Positions 1 through 7,538 of a stretch of DNA of 20,659 nucleotides are shown piece after piece. A program made the translations under genes and the position numbers. Under the pieces are notes generated by a model that saw only the letters and a list, made by a program, of their open reading frames with translations, was not told the origin of the DNA and made no database searches. Every line of letters begins with the position of its first letter. Position 1 is the first letter of the stretch. The stretch comes from RFSX01 sp964495785 (GTDB lineage Bacteria > Bacteroidota > Bacteroidia > Chitinophagales > Saprospiraceae). The stretch lies in assembly GCA_964495785.1 (NCBI GenBank), contig CAZBXL010000067.1, positions 1 to 20,659 of the forward strand, read 5' to 3'.

Positions 1-220
1 CTGATATGTCTCTGAATCCTACAGCGTAAATAACGCAACTAAAAGATAATAGTAGAAACAAGCCTAAAATTACCCAGAGCCATACAGGTTTCTTGTCATC
101 TTCATCTTGATAGATAACTTCTTCAATTCCTTGAAAGACACTACCCGATGGCTCAAGCCAATCTTGATCGTCTAATGAAGAATTATTAAAAATGTCGCGT
201 ATGTTATCGTCGTCACGCAT
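1..220 (-). CDS. Putative anti-sigma factor, N-terminal part (runs off the window)
   Basis: Reading leftwards from the ATG at 220-218, 73 codons stay open to the edge of the window. The product begins MRDDDNIRDIF, has an acidic cytoplasmic stretch of about 43 residues, then a single membrane segment at about residues 46-66 (KPVWLWVILGLFLLLSF). The start overlaps the end of the sigma-factor gene by 8 bases (ATGCGTGA), so the two are probably translationally coupled. An acidic N-terminus followed by one membrane helix directly behind an ECF sigma gene is the usual layout of a membrane-bound anti-sigma factor in Bacteroidota. That role is inferred from position and topology. No zinc-finger (ZAS) motif is visible, and the periplasmic part lies outside the window. 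Confidence 0.6.
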   Translation of the reverse strand, partial: MRDDDNIRDIFNNSSLDDQDWLEPSGSVFQGIEEVIYQDEDDKKPVWLWVILGLFLLLSFSCVIYAVGFRDIS

Positions 221-776
221 ATATGCCTATGGCATCATGTCTTGTGTTAATTAAATTTTTTTGTAGATGTTTCTTAGCTCTAAGCAATTGTGATTTTGAT
301 GTTCCTACTGAAATATGTAATTTTTCTGCGATCTCTTTATGCGAATACCCGTCTATTACAAACATATTAAATACTGTCCTGTATCCGCTCGGTAAGTTAC
401 TTATTGTCTTGGTAAGGTCTTTTAGATTCATTTGATGCAGTACATCTGAATCTATCACAATGTCTGATGAGATATCCTGTATATCAATAATATCAACTCC
501 AGATTTATTTTTTCTTAGTTGTTGTAGGCAAGTATTGATGATGACTCTTGTAGACCATGAGTTGAACGAACCCTTATTAACATCAAAATTCTTAAGGTCT
601 TTATAAATTTTAATATAAGATTCTTGTAGGACGTCTTCTGCATCAAATCTATGCTTAAGATATCTGAGACAAGTAAGAAGATGAAATTTTGAATATCTAC
701 GATATAGTTTTTCAAAAGCAGTTTTGCTTCCGCCAAGAGTATCTTGAATTAACTTTATATCGATAGAATTGTCCAG
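213..776 (-). CDS. ECF-type RNA polymerase sigma factor (non-canonical start)
   Basis: Reads as a complete ECF sigma factor of about 187 residues, the normal family length. Region 2 is seen in AFEKLYRRYSKF, LRYLKHRFDAEDVLQES and GSFNSWSTRVIINTCLQQLRK. Region 4 is seen in NLPSGYRTVFNMFVIDGYSHKEIAEKL followed by SVGTSKSQLLRAKKHL. The frame is open only from 779 down to 213 and contains no ATG, GTG or TTG before region 2.1. A frame-matched ATG at 797-795 is cut off by TAA at 782-780 after five codons. I place the start at CTG 776-774, although ATT at 749-747 is possible. A GTG at 458 would leave only region 4. The alternatives are a nonsense mutation or a sequencing error. The end overlaps the putative anti-sigma gene by 8 bases. 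A motif shared with the fasciclin promoter lies at 825-834. Confidence 0.8.
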   Translation of the reverse strand: MDNSIDIKLIQDTLGGSKTAFEKLYRRYSKFHLLTCLRYLKHRFDAEDVLQESYIKIYKDLKNFDVNKGSFNSWSTRVIINTCLQQLRKNKSGVDIIDIQDISSDIVIDSDVLHQMNLKDLTKTISNLPSGYRTVFNMFVIDGYSHKEIAEKLHISVGTSKSQLLRAKKHLQKNLINTRHDAIGIYA

Positions 777-824
777 AACTTAAGTTTTGTTAAGCATACA
801 TTTGTTTACAACATCATTTTATAA

Positions 825-834
825 CAAAAGGTTG
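825..834 (-). promoter_or_regulatory. Possible ECF sigma -35 element, upstream of the sigma gene
   Basis: On the minus strand this is CAACCTTTTG, identical to the 10-mer at 2979-2988 upstream of the fasciclin gene. Both copies are followed within a few bases by ATA and then AAATG. AAC-containing -35 elements are a hallmark of ECF sigma promoters. If this is a -35 element, transcription would start near 797, which would leave a leader of about 20 bases before CTG 776. The T-run also serves as the tail of the hairpin at 835-866, so the promoter role is an inference. Confidence 0.4.
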
Positions 835-866
835 GATAGGGATAACTAATTAAAGCTATCCCTATC
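835..866 (-). terminator. Probable rho-independent terminator of the fasciclin gene
   Basis: Perfect 10-bp inverted repeat, GATAGGGATA (835-844) and TATCCCTATC (857-866), with a 12-base loop. It lies 9 bases past the fasciclin stop codon and is followed on the minus strand by CCAACCTTTTGTTAT, a moderately T-rich tail. It separates the fasciclin gene from the sigma gene. Confidence 0.6.
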
Positions 867-875
867 AGTAAATAT

Positions 876-2924
876 TTAATTACTGACTACAACCCTTTTA
901 TAATATCTGTTGTCATCAACGACAAATTCTACAATATATATTCCTGTATCCAGGTTGCTTACATTGATAATATCTTTTGTGTTACTACTTCTAAATTCTG
1001 CTACTCTCTCTCCTGTTGTATTCAAAACTCTTACGATAGAATTGTTATAATCTGAACCTTCCATAGAAATGTTGATAACACCATTAGAAGGATTAGGGAA
1101 CACCTCAAATGAATTGAAATCATTCTCGTTAGATACAGAAGTTGTGGTAGGCAGAAGTACTGCATCTATCACATGTACAACTCCATTCACTGCTCTGATA
1201 TCAGCTACAGTTACTTGAGCATCATTAATAAATACATTACCATTATCTAAAGTTACTACGATGTCTGCGCCATTAAGTGTTGTTGCCATTTGTCCATCCA
1301 CTAAGTCAGTACTTAGGACTTCAGCACCTAAGACATGGTATAATAATATCTGTGCAAGATCTCCTGTTGGGTCTTGTAGAAGAGTCTCAACTGTCCCATC
1401 AGGTAATGCATCAAAGGCATCATCGGTTGGTGCAAATACGGTAAAAGGTCCGTCCCCACTTAATGTCTCTGCGAGTTCTGCAGCGATAACCGCAGCTTCT
1501 AAAGTGTTATGATCCGGACTATCCACAATAATATCCACTACTGTGTTAGTAGGAGGTAAAAGTACTGCATCTATGACGTGTACTACTCCGTTATCTGTTT
1601 GGATATCTACAGCAACAACCTGAGCATCATTAATAAATACATTGCCGTTGTCTATGGTTACCATCACATCAGCGCCATTGAGTGTCATTGCCATTTGTCC
1701 ATCTACTAAGTCAGTGCTTAGCACCTCAGCACCTATGACATGGTATAATAATATCTGTGCAAGGTCACCGGTAGGATCCTGTAATAATGCCTCGACTGTC
1801 CCATCAGGTAATGCATCAAAGGCATCATCGGTTGGCGCAAATACTGTAAATGGTCCGTCGCCGCTAAGTGTACCTGCGAGACCAGCTGCAATCACTGCAG
1901 CTTCTAAGGTATTGTGTACTGGACTATTGACAATGATATCTACAACTGTAACGGCACGCGGTAGTAGCACTGCATCGATTACATGTACAACGCCATTATC
2001 TGTCTGGATATCTGCCATGGTCACTTGTGCATCATTGATGAATACACTACCATTCTCTATCCTTACTATAATATCTGAGCCATTAAGTGTTGAGGCTATT
2101 TGTCCATTCGCTAGATCTGAACTTAATACTTCAGCACCTAAGACATGGTATAATAATATCTGTGCAAGATCTCCCGTAGGGTCTTGTAATAATGCCTCGA
2201 CGGTGCCCATAGGTAGAGCATCAAAAGCAGCATCGGTCGGAGCAAATACTGTAAATGGTCCATCACCACTCAATGTTTCAGCAAGCTCAGCAGTGATAAC
2301 AGCCGTCTCAAGTGTATTATGATCTGGGCTGTCTACGATGACATCTACGACAGTAATTCTTGGAGGCAATAATACTGCATCTATAACGTGTACTATTCCA
2401 TTATCAGTAGCGATGTTTGCCATAGTAACTCGGGCATTATTTATAAATACATCCCCATTTTCTATGAGTACGGATATAGCTTTTCCATTGATCGTTGCGA
2501 TAGTTTGACCAGTGGACAATGCAGTACTTGGGACTTCAGCAGATATAACATGATATAACAATATATCCGTAAGAGTTCCAGACGGGTCTTGTAGTAATGT
2601 TTCTAATGTACCATCAGGTAGTGCATCGAAAGCTGCATCAGTAGGAGCGAATACNNNNNNNNNNNNNNNNNNNNNNNNNNNNNNNNNNNNNNNNNNNNNN
2701 NNNNNNNNNNNNNNNNNNNNNNNNNNNNNNNNNNNNNNNNNNNNNNNNNNNNNNAATACCGTAAATGGACCGTCTCCGCTAAGAGTACCATCAAGTTCAG
2801 CGGCGATGACTGCTGCCTCTAATGTATTGTGGTCTGGGCTATTGACTATGACATCTACGACAGTATTTTGTGCATATGACAGAGTCGAAATAAAAAGAAA
2901 GAATGAGTATAGAAATGTTTTCAT
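876..2924 (-). CDS. Secreted protein with four fasciclin (FAS1) domains and a T9SS C-terminal sorting domain
   Basis: Four near-identical FAS1 domains of about 132 residues each start at TVVDVIV or TVVDIIV. Each carries the FAS1 hallmarks FTVFAPTDxAFDALP (H1) and YHV...G(V/I)VHVIDAVLLP (H2). The last 85 or so residues are a type IX sorting domain (FEVFPNPSNGVINIS to YYKRVVVSN), so the product should be exported across the outer membrane and cell-attached or released. FAS1 domains mediate adhesion. I chose the ATG at 2924 because it opens a clean signal peptide (MKTFLYSFFLFISTLSYAQ). The longer reading frame starts at TTG 2957, adding 11 polar residues. A 100-N gap lies inside domain 1, so the true number of domains is unknown. 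A hairpin terminator follows the stop. Confidence 0.9.
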   Translation of the reverse strand: MKTFLYSFFLFISTLSYAQNTVVDVIVNSPDHNTLEAAVIAAELDGTLSGDGPFTVXXXXXXXXXXXXXXXXXXXXXXXXXXXXXXXXXXVFAPTDAAFDALPDGTLETLLQDPSGTLTDILLYHVISAEVPSTALSTGQTIATINGKAISVLIENGDVFINNARVTMANIATDNGIVHVIDAVLLPPRITVVDVIVDSPDHNTLETAVITAELAETLSGDGPFTVFAPTDAAFDALPMGTVEALLQDPTGDLAQILLYHVLGAEVLSSDLANGQIASTLNGSDIIVRIENGSVFINDAQVTMADIQTDNGVVHVIDAVLLPRAVTVVDIIVNSPVHNTLEAAVIAAGLAGTLSGDGPFTVFAPTDDAFDALPDGTVEALLQDPTGDLAQILLYHVIGAEVLSTDLVDGQMAMTLNGADVMVTIDNGNVFINDAQVVAVDIQTDNGVVHVIDAVLLPPTNTVVDIIVDSPDHNTLEAAVIAAELAETLSGDGPFTVFAPTDDAFDALPDGTVETLLQDPTGDLAQILLYHVLGAEVLSTDLVDGQMATTLNGADIVVTLDNGNVFINDAQVTVADIRAVNGVVHVIDAVLLPTTTSVSNENDFNSFEVFPNPSNGVINISMEGSDYNNSIVRVLNTTGERVAEFRSSNTKDIINVSNLDTGIYIVEFVVDDNRYYKRVVVSN
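1149..2864 (-). repeat. Tandem FAS1-domain repeats, 405-bp period
   Basis: Four in-frame repeats run in gene order from 2864-2364 (with gap), 2354-1959, 1949-1554 and 1544-1149. The first base of the TVVD codon falls at 1544, 1949, 2354 and 2864. The spacing is exactly 405 bp for the intact units and 510 bp across the gap. Each unit has 396 bp of domain plus a 9-bp linker. The high DNA identity between units suggests recent amplification or ongoing homogenisation. Confidence 0.9.
2655..2754. other. Assembly gap (100 Ns) inside FAS1 domain 1
   Basis: Exactly 100 Ns, the usual placeholder for a gap of unknown size. The two edges repeat the same 5 bases (GTATT on the minus strand), both belonging to the FTVFAPTD motif, so the break lies at the same point of the repeat on both sides. 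Confidence 0.97.
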
Positions 2925-2954
2925 ACTATATTTTTTTATGTTATTAATGACTTT

Positions 2955-2988
2955 CAACCTTTATGTGCATTTAGTATCCAAAAGGTTG
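2955..2988. promoter_or_regulatory. Inverted repeat in the fasciclin promoter region
   Basis: CAACCTTT (2955-2962) and AAAGGTTG (2981-2988) form a perfect 8-bp inverted repeat with an 18-base spacer, 31 bp upstream of the fasciclin ATG. The right arm is part of the CAACCTTTTG motif read on the minus strand (2979-2988) that also lies before the sigma gene. The left arm presents nearly the same motif facing the HPt-like gene. It may be an ECF -35 element, a dyad operator, or a pair of divergent promoters. Confidence 0.4.
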
Positions 2989-3127
2989 CATGACCATAAA
3001 AAAGTTTTTTAATCCTTGGCAAATATCACTTTGCTAAGTAGGCGACATTATAGGATAGAGGGTAGGAGGCTTCGATATTGTCTTATTTATGTGGGGTTTC
3101 CACATGAGATAATGAAAACTATAAACA

Positions 3128-3598
3128 ATGGGTGTTTCAACATTAAGAAACCCTCAAAACCTGAGTGAGTCTGATGTAAATGTTTTGCCGTTCTCTTTTC
3201 ATAAAGAATTGGATAGCAATAAAATTAAATCACACTACAAAAACGATCTAAATTTTTGTCTCAATATGTTTGAGGTTTGCTTGCATACAGTTCCCGCTGC
3301 TGTAGCTAATATGCATGACGCAGGCGAACAAGAAGACTATCTTGCATTAGCAACTATAGCTAACAAATTAAAATCAAACTTTGAGATAGTAGGACATACA
3401 GAAATGGTATCTATTTTGGATACAATAGAAATGTATGCTCAGAAGGGGAATCATATTGTATTTGATTTATGCTTTGTTTTTACGAGTAAGGTCCACCTTA
3501 AGTTACAAATCATTAGAGATGAGATAATTAGAATCTCACAATATCTGAAGTATCACAAAAAGACACAAACCAATAATTGGAGCAGTGTCCAGTCATAA
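3128..3598 (+). CDS. HPt-like protein lacking the phospho-acceptor histidine
   Basis: 156 residues, no signal peptide, predicted mostly helical. The central part (about residues 40-125) resembles a histidine phosphotransfer domain. The stretch LATIANKLKSNFEIVGHTEM matches the usual LAHKLKxxFxMVG helix, but the position of the phosphorylated His is Asn79, encoded AAC (one base from CAC). Without the histidine it could not relay phosphate in the normal way. It might act as an inhibitory or scaffolding pseudo-HPt, or be decaying. It stands alone, with no kinase or regulator next to it; the only two-component genes in the window are about 14 kb away. A small hairpin (ATGTGG/CCACAT, 3089-3105) lies in the leader. 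HPt assignment is by motif only. Confidence 0.6.
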   Translation: MGVSTLRNPQNLSESDVNVLPFSFHKELDSNKIKSHYKNDLNFCLNMFEVCLHTVPAAVANMHDAGEQEDYLALATIANKLKSNFEIVGHTEMVSILDTIEMYAQKGNHIVFDLCFVFTSKVHLKLQIIRDEIIRISQYLKYHKKTQTNNWSSVQS

Positions 3599-3707
3599 TG
3601 TGATTCATTAATTATAGCAAAAGATTGTAATAAGAAGACTTAAATATTTATTATAGTGTGACATTAGTCAACAAATATTTTATTGTCATAGCTCAAAACT
3701 TACAGTC

Positions 3708-4643
3708 CTGAATCAAGAAATCCTATTTCAAGTCCATAAGGCGATCAAGCCTTACATACATATCACTCCAGTTATGACTTCTAAAGCTATTAATGCCATT
3801 GCTGATTGTCAGATTTATTTTAAGTGTGAAAACTTCCAAAAAATGGGAGCATTTAAAATGCGAGGAGCGACATATGCCGCATTACAATTATCACCAGAAC
3901 AAAGAAGTAAAGGCATCGTCACACACTCTTCAGGTAATATGGCTCAGGCAGTATCATTAGCGGCAAAGTCACTTGGGATACCAGCATACATTGTCATGCC
4001 AGAGAATGCACCTCAGGTGAAGAAAGATGCCGTGGCAGGTTATGGTGGGATTATAACAGAAGTCGCATCTAATGTCAAAGCAAGAGAGGCTGCCGCAGAC
4101 ATTATAGCTGCTGAAAAGGGAGCCCACTTCATACATCCATCTAATGATATGGATGTGATCTTAGGACAAGGTACTGCAGCCTATGAGTTACTGTCAGTGC
4201 ATGATGACTTAGATTATATCTGTACTCCTGTAGGTGGAGGAGGATTGCTGGCAGGTACAGCATTGAATGGCTTTCACTTTGGTAATGGGTGTAAAACAAT
4301 AGCTGGAGAACCCCTCAATGTCAATGATGCCTACAGATCACTGGAAGCCGGATTCATATTAGAAAACGAAACATCAGATACAGTAGCTGATGGACTGCGT
4401 ACACACCTTGGAGATATTAACTTTCCGATAATTCAAAAGTATGTCGACAAAATTATTTGCGTAGAAGAAGATGAGATTGTGAGTGCTATGAGATTGATAT
4501 GGGAACGGATGAAAATCATTATAGAACCATCATGTGCAGTTCCACTTGCCGCTATCATAAAAGAGAAGGAATCGTTTAAGAATCTTAAGGTAGGCGTAAT
4601 TCTGTCTGGGGGTAATGTAGATCTGAATAACTTGCCTTTTTGA
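3708..4643 (+). CDS. PLP-dependent threonine/serine dehydratase family enzyme
   Basis: Fold-type II PLP enzyme of the threonine dehydratase/serine racemase type, which deaminates L-threonine or L-serine to 2-oxo acids. The PLP lysine lies in KCENFQKMGAFKMRGA. The substrate-binding segment is THSSGNMAQAVSLAA, the phosphate-binding loop is TPVGGGGLLAG, and the C-terminus is VILSGGNVDLNNLPF. There is no regulatory ACT domain. The first ATG (3774) would remove family-conserved N-terminal sequence. The in-frame codons before it read VHKAIKPYIHITPV, matching the family segment that ends in H-x-TPV. The frame is open from 3657, but the only plausible initiator is CTG 3708. A second copy of the C-terminal codons occurs at 7539-7574. 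Which amino acid is used, and whether it is a racemase, cannot be told. Confidence 0.85.
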   Translation: MNQEILFQVHKAIKPYIHITPVMTSKAINAIADCQIYFKCENFQKMGAFKMRGATYAALQLSPEQRSKGIVTHSSGNMAQAVSLAAKSLGIPAYIVMPENAPQVKKDAVAGYGGIITEVASNVKAREAAADIIAAEKGAHFIHPSNDMDVILGQGTAAYELLSVHDDLDYICTPVGGGGLLAGTALNGFHFGNGCKTIAGEPLNVNDAYRSLEAGFILENETSDTVADGLRTHLGDINFPIIQKYVDKIICVEEDEIVSAMRLIWERMKIIIEPSCAVPLAAIIKEKESFKNLKVGVILSGGNVDLNNLPF

Positions 4644-4676
4644 TGTCAAGTCGGAAGGGGTCACCGAGAGCTGTGG

Positions 4677-4692
4677 AGGAATAGCTATTCCT
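4677..4692 (+). terminator. Possible terminator of the dehydratase gene
   Basis: A perfect 16-base palindrome, AGGAATAGCTATTCCT, lies 33 bases after the stop and is followed by TTTCT. The stem is short and the T-run modest. Confidence 0.4.
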
Positions 4693-4838
4693 TTTCTAAA
4701 TTCAAGTAATTTGTAAATCCATTTTTTTAGTGCCTAATTGTAATAGTGTCTCTTCGACTAAATGCATGTTACATAAAAAATAATTTTGTTGTTTTTTATT
4801 TGGAAAGTGAAGGTTATATTAGAGTAGTCATTATAGCC

Positions 4839-6482
4839 ATGAAAAAATCAAAATTAATTTTTCTTACTACGTTAATCATGCTTATCAAAGCAGCTTCTAT
4901 TCATGCGCAAATTGCTTACTTTAATTACGTTCCACTCGAGTTTAAAGATAAGGAACCTCTATGGATACATGTGACTTCCGATAGTACGATGATAGGTGCT
5001 GAGACAGATGAAAGTACTGCTACTTATGATGGACATAGTCATGTGCATAATAGTCATTATACTGAGGATGATTATATAGTTCATGAAGGTTATCTCTATG
5101 TTATTAGTGGAGCTATCTATGATAATGATCTATCAGGCGCTATCATCGAGAAAGTAGATATCAATACTGGTGATCTTATATGGAAGACAGTTTTTGATGG
5201 TAGGACTTTAGATTATAGAGAGCACGTAGAACGGACTATAATACGAGATAATAAATTAGTGTTGTATACCTATCTTATAACACAAGCTGATCCTGAAGAA
5301 TTTCCTGTGCCCATTGTTTTTTTTGGATGGGCAGAAGGTATACTTAAGGTTAGGGAATATGATATAGATACTGGAGAATTGTTAAGTGAGACAAGCCCTG
5401 ATGTGGATGATCCTGCGTCAAAAAAGATTCGTGATTATAAGTGGGATATATCACAGCTTCATATTATAAATGAAGATTCGTTATTGTTTTATAAAAGATA
5501 CTGGGATACGATAGGTTCATTTTTCGTCATAGATACATTAAGTACTATAGGCAAAGCCTTGAACGATCCAGATACTATATGGAGTGAGCTAGTCATTGAT
5601 GATTGGGGTGATTCTTATTGGAGTTCAGATTTTGGAATACGGAGAGATTCTGATGGCTACACCTATTGGTTGGATTATTATGTGCCAGGAGATTTCACAT
5701 TGGATACTGCACAAGCCAATATTAATATCTATAAGAAAGGAGCTTTGGTTGATAGTATATCATTGGGTTTTATTGATAAAAGTAATATTCAAAGATGGCA
5801 TCTACGAAATGTAACTGATGAATATTTTTATATACAAGTACAGTACTTTAATAATCAAGGAAGCCGGCATTTGTTTTTAAATAAAGGTGGTGAAATTATC
5901 CAAGATGTTTACAATCCATTAAACGAAAGGTTCTTTGTTAAACTTGATGAAGATCAAAAATTTATCATTGCGGATCAATCCAGTAAAGTCGGTGATAACT
6001 ATGAATTTTCATTTTTTCAGAATAGTGATGGTGTCTTAAGAAGCATTTCTTCTATGACGGTTGGTATTCCTAACTACAAGATTGAAATTGCTCATATTCA
6101 AGAGTTAGATGACGGAAGTTATTTAGTAGCTGGTAATTATTACAAGGTTGAAGGCTTTAGCAGTAAAGGAACTGCTCGCTTTATGATGAAGCTCTCAGAG
6201 GAGATGATCATGGGGGAGACTGTTAGTACAGCAGATATCACTGGGAAGGATTTAGGCCTTGCCCTATACCCTAATCCTACATCTGGTATTTTGCATTTAG
6301 AATTTGAGAAATGGTCAGATACTCGGGTTCGCATATATAATGTGCAAGGTGTGGAAGTCTATAGTCAAGAATTCTTTTCAGATAAGGTAGATGTCGATTT
6401 GGGTTATCTTGAGTGTGGAGTCTATACTGTTGTTGTTAGTATAGAAGGACAGTTAGTTAGGAGAAAAATTGTTCGAATTTAG
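4839..6482 (+). CDS. Secreted protein of unknown function with a T9SS C-terminal sorting domain
   Basis: 547 residues. A signal peptide (MKKSKLIFLTTLIMLIKAAS, then IHAQ) begins at ATG 4839. The longer frame from GTG 4746 adds 31 residues that do not fit a signal peptide. The body is beta-rich with no enzyme motif I recognise. Segments such as EKVDINTGDLIWKTVF and REYDIDTGELLSE recall PQQ-type beta-propeller blades. The last 80 or so residues are a type IX sorting domain (LGLALYPNPTSGILHLEFE to VRRKIVRI), which predicts export and surface attachment. It has no partner in a tight operon: the dehydratase ends 195 bases upstream and a hairpin follows the stop. The propeller idea is a weak inference. 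Confidence 0.8.
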   Translation: MKKSKLIFLTTLIMLIKAASIHAQIAYFNYVPLEFKDKEPLWIHVTSDSTMIGAETDESTATYDGHSHVHNSHYTEDDYIVHEGYLYVISGAIYDNDLSGAIIEKVDINTGDLIWKTVFDGRTLDYREHVERTIIRDNKLVLYTYLITQADPEEFPVPIVFFGWAEGILKVREYDIDTGELLSETSPDVDDPASKKIRDYKWDISQLHIINEDSLLFYKRYWDTIGSFFVIDTLSTIGKALNDPDTIWSELVIDDWGDSYWSSDFGIRRDSDGYTYWLDYYVPGDFTLDTAQANINIYKKGALVDSISLGFIDKSNIQRWHLRNVTDEYFYIQVQYFNNQGSRHLFLNKGGEIIQDVYNPLNERFFVKLDEDQKFIIADQSSKVGDNYEFSFFQNSDGVLRSISSMTVGIPNYKIEIAHIQELDDGSYLVAGNYYKVEGFSSKGTARFMMKLSEEMIMGETVSTADITGKDLGLALYPNPTSGILHLEFEKWSDTRVRIYNVQGVEVYSQEFFSDKVDVDLGYLECGVYTVVVSIEGQLVRRKIVRI

Positions 6483-6501
6483 AAGTGATTATTATTACTT
6501 C
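6482..6501 (+). terminator. Possible terminator after the T9SS protein gene
   Basis: GAAGTGAT (6482-6489) pairs with ATTACTTC (6494-6501), an 8-bp stem with one G-T pair and the loop TATT. It begins on the last base of the stop codon and is followed by TTGT. The tail is weak. Confidence 0.4.
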
Positions 6502-6535
6502 TTGTACCCGATAAAATTTATCTGAAAATACTTTT

Positions 6536-6595
6536 CCTAATCTGGAATTAGGTGTGGCTTCTTTTGGCTATCGAATTACTATCAAAAGATAGAAT
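6536..6595 (+). promoter_or_regulatory. Inverted repeats in the leader of the thioredoxin-like gene
   Basis: CCTAAT/ATTAGG (6536-6541, 6547-6552) forms a 5-base-loop hairpin. It is followed by TCTTTTG and CAAAAGA arms and by CTATC and GATAG arms enclosing the next 35 bases. These could be the end of an upstream transcript or leader structure of the next gene. No promoter consensus is clear. Confidence 0.25.
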
Positions 6596-6626
6596 AATTG
6601 ATGTCGATTGTCGTTAAACCTCTGCT

Positions 6627-7532
6627 ATGAAATACATAAAATTAATATCATTAAGCCTCAACACCTCAGTGATCTGGGGCTTATTTTTTATAGACGCATA
6701 TAAGATAGGAGTCATAGGGTATGTATTGGCATTGTTGTTTAGCTTTTATTCGAGCTATTTCCTTAAGCAGAGTATAGGTAAGAATCCTTGGAGAAGGTGG
6801 GATGTGTTATTGTTGATATTGTTTCCATTACTCTATTTATTGATTTATCTGGTCAGTCTCAATAATTGGAGTATTTATACTTTATTTAATCCTCTACTTA
6901 GTGGCTTGATTGTTTTGGTTTTAGGGTTAAGACTCAATAGCTTAAAAAAGCAACAAGCACTGCAGTTTTTTACTATCAGCTATATATTGGTATATAGCTT
7001 ATCACTTGTCTTATATCATAAGGAATCTAATAATGGTAATATTGAAAAATATGATTTTTCTACAGAAACGAATGATAGCGCTACGTCGATTACACCGATA
7101 GATTCTCAAATTAATATATCTCAATTAAAATTTAGATCAGCAAATGATGTTATAAGTGCAGTGGTCAATAATCGTAAACCTGTTGTTTTAGAGACATGGC
7201 ATGAGAAGTGTCCGCCTTGCCTGAGTGCTATTAACGATACGCAAGATTTTTTTGCTGAGATAAGTGATAGCTTAGATCATTACTACGTGTATAATCCGAA
7301 GGGTAATTTTGATAGCAAGAAAGTGTTTTCTTTTGACAAGATAAAAGACATATCTAAAATTCTCATTTGGCAAGATGCTAATGACAAACTTGATCTAACT
7401 ATAAATGCAGACCCAAGCTTCTTGTACTTTGATAAGGAAGGGAATTTGATAGATGTCAGAGTTGGATATACAAATTCTAAGCAGGAAGAATTTAAAAATG
7501 ATATCCTGCAATTTGTAAAGGAGAATAGTTAA
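6627..7532 (+). CDS. Membrane-anchored thioredoxin-like protein (CPPC)
   Basis: 301 residues. The first 130 form about four membrane helices (roughly residues 5-24, 27-46, 59-77, 86-101 and 113-130, one marginal), with no cleavable signal. After a polar linker (132-165), the C-terminal 135 residues are thioredoxin-like. The active-site motif WHEKCPPC puts the redox cysteines at 195 and 198, and DPSFLYF supplies the cis-proline at 263. The domain would face the periplasm and act as a thiol-disulfide reductase of the TlpA/ResA kind. Bacteroidota often place such proteins near secreted products, but no cytochrome c biogenesis gene is visible here. The membrane part is not a family I recognise. 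The substrate is unknown. Confidence 0.8.
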   Translation: MKYIKLISLSLNTSVIWGLFFIDAYKIGVIGYVLALLFSFYSSYFLKQSIGKNPWRRWDVLLLILFPLLYLLIYLVSLNNWSIYTLFNPLLSGLIVLVLGLRLNSLKKQQALQFFTISYILVYSLSLVLYHKESNNGNIEKYDFSTETNDSATSITPIDSQINISQLKFRSANDVISAVVNNRKPVVLETWHEKCPPCLSAINDTQDFFAEISDSLDHYYVYNPKGNFDSKKVFSFDKIKDISKILIWQDANDKLDLTINADPSFLYFDKEGNLIDVRVGYTNSKQEEFKNDILQFVKENS

Positions 7533-7538
7533 TGTGCT

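Noticed and set aside
515..736. 73-residue minus-strand frame starting MAEAKLLLKN
   Set aside because: It overlaps the sigma factor region 2 coding in another frame; the sigma frame matches the family throughout.
1261..2322. Long plus-strand open frames opposite the fasciclin gene
   Set aside because: They repeat with the FAS1 period and are antisense shadows of the codon pattern; the minus-strand product has clear domains, signal peptide and sorting tail.
1149..2864. CRISPR-like or satellite array
   Set aside because: The 405-bp period is protein-coding domain repetition in one continuous frame, not short repeats with unique spacers.
2925..2957. TTG-initiated extension of the fasciclin protein
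   Set aside because: The internal ATG at 2924 gives a better signal peptide, and the proposed transcription start would lie close to or inside the extension.
4746..4838. GTG-initiated N-terminal extension of the T9SS protein
   Set aside because: It would bury the signal peptide that begins at ATG 4839.
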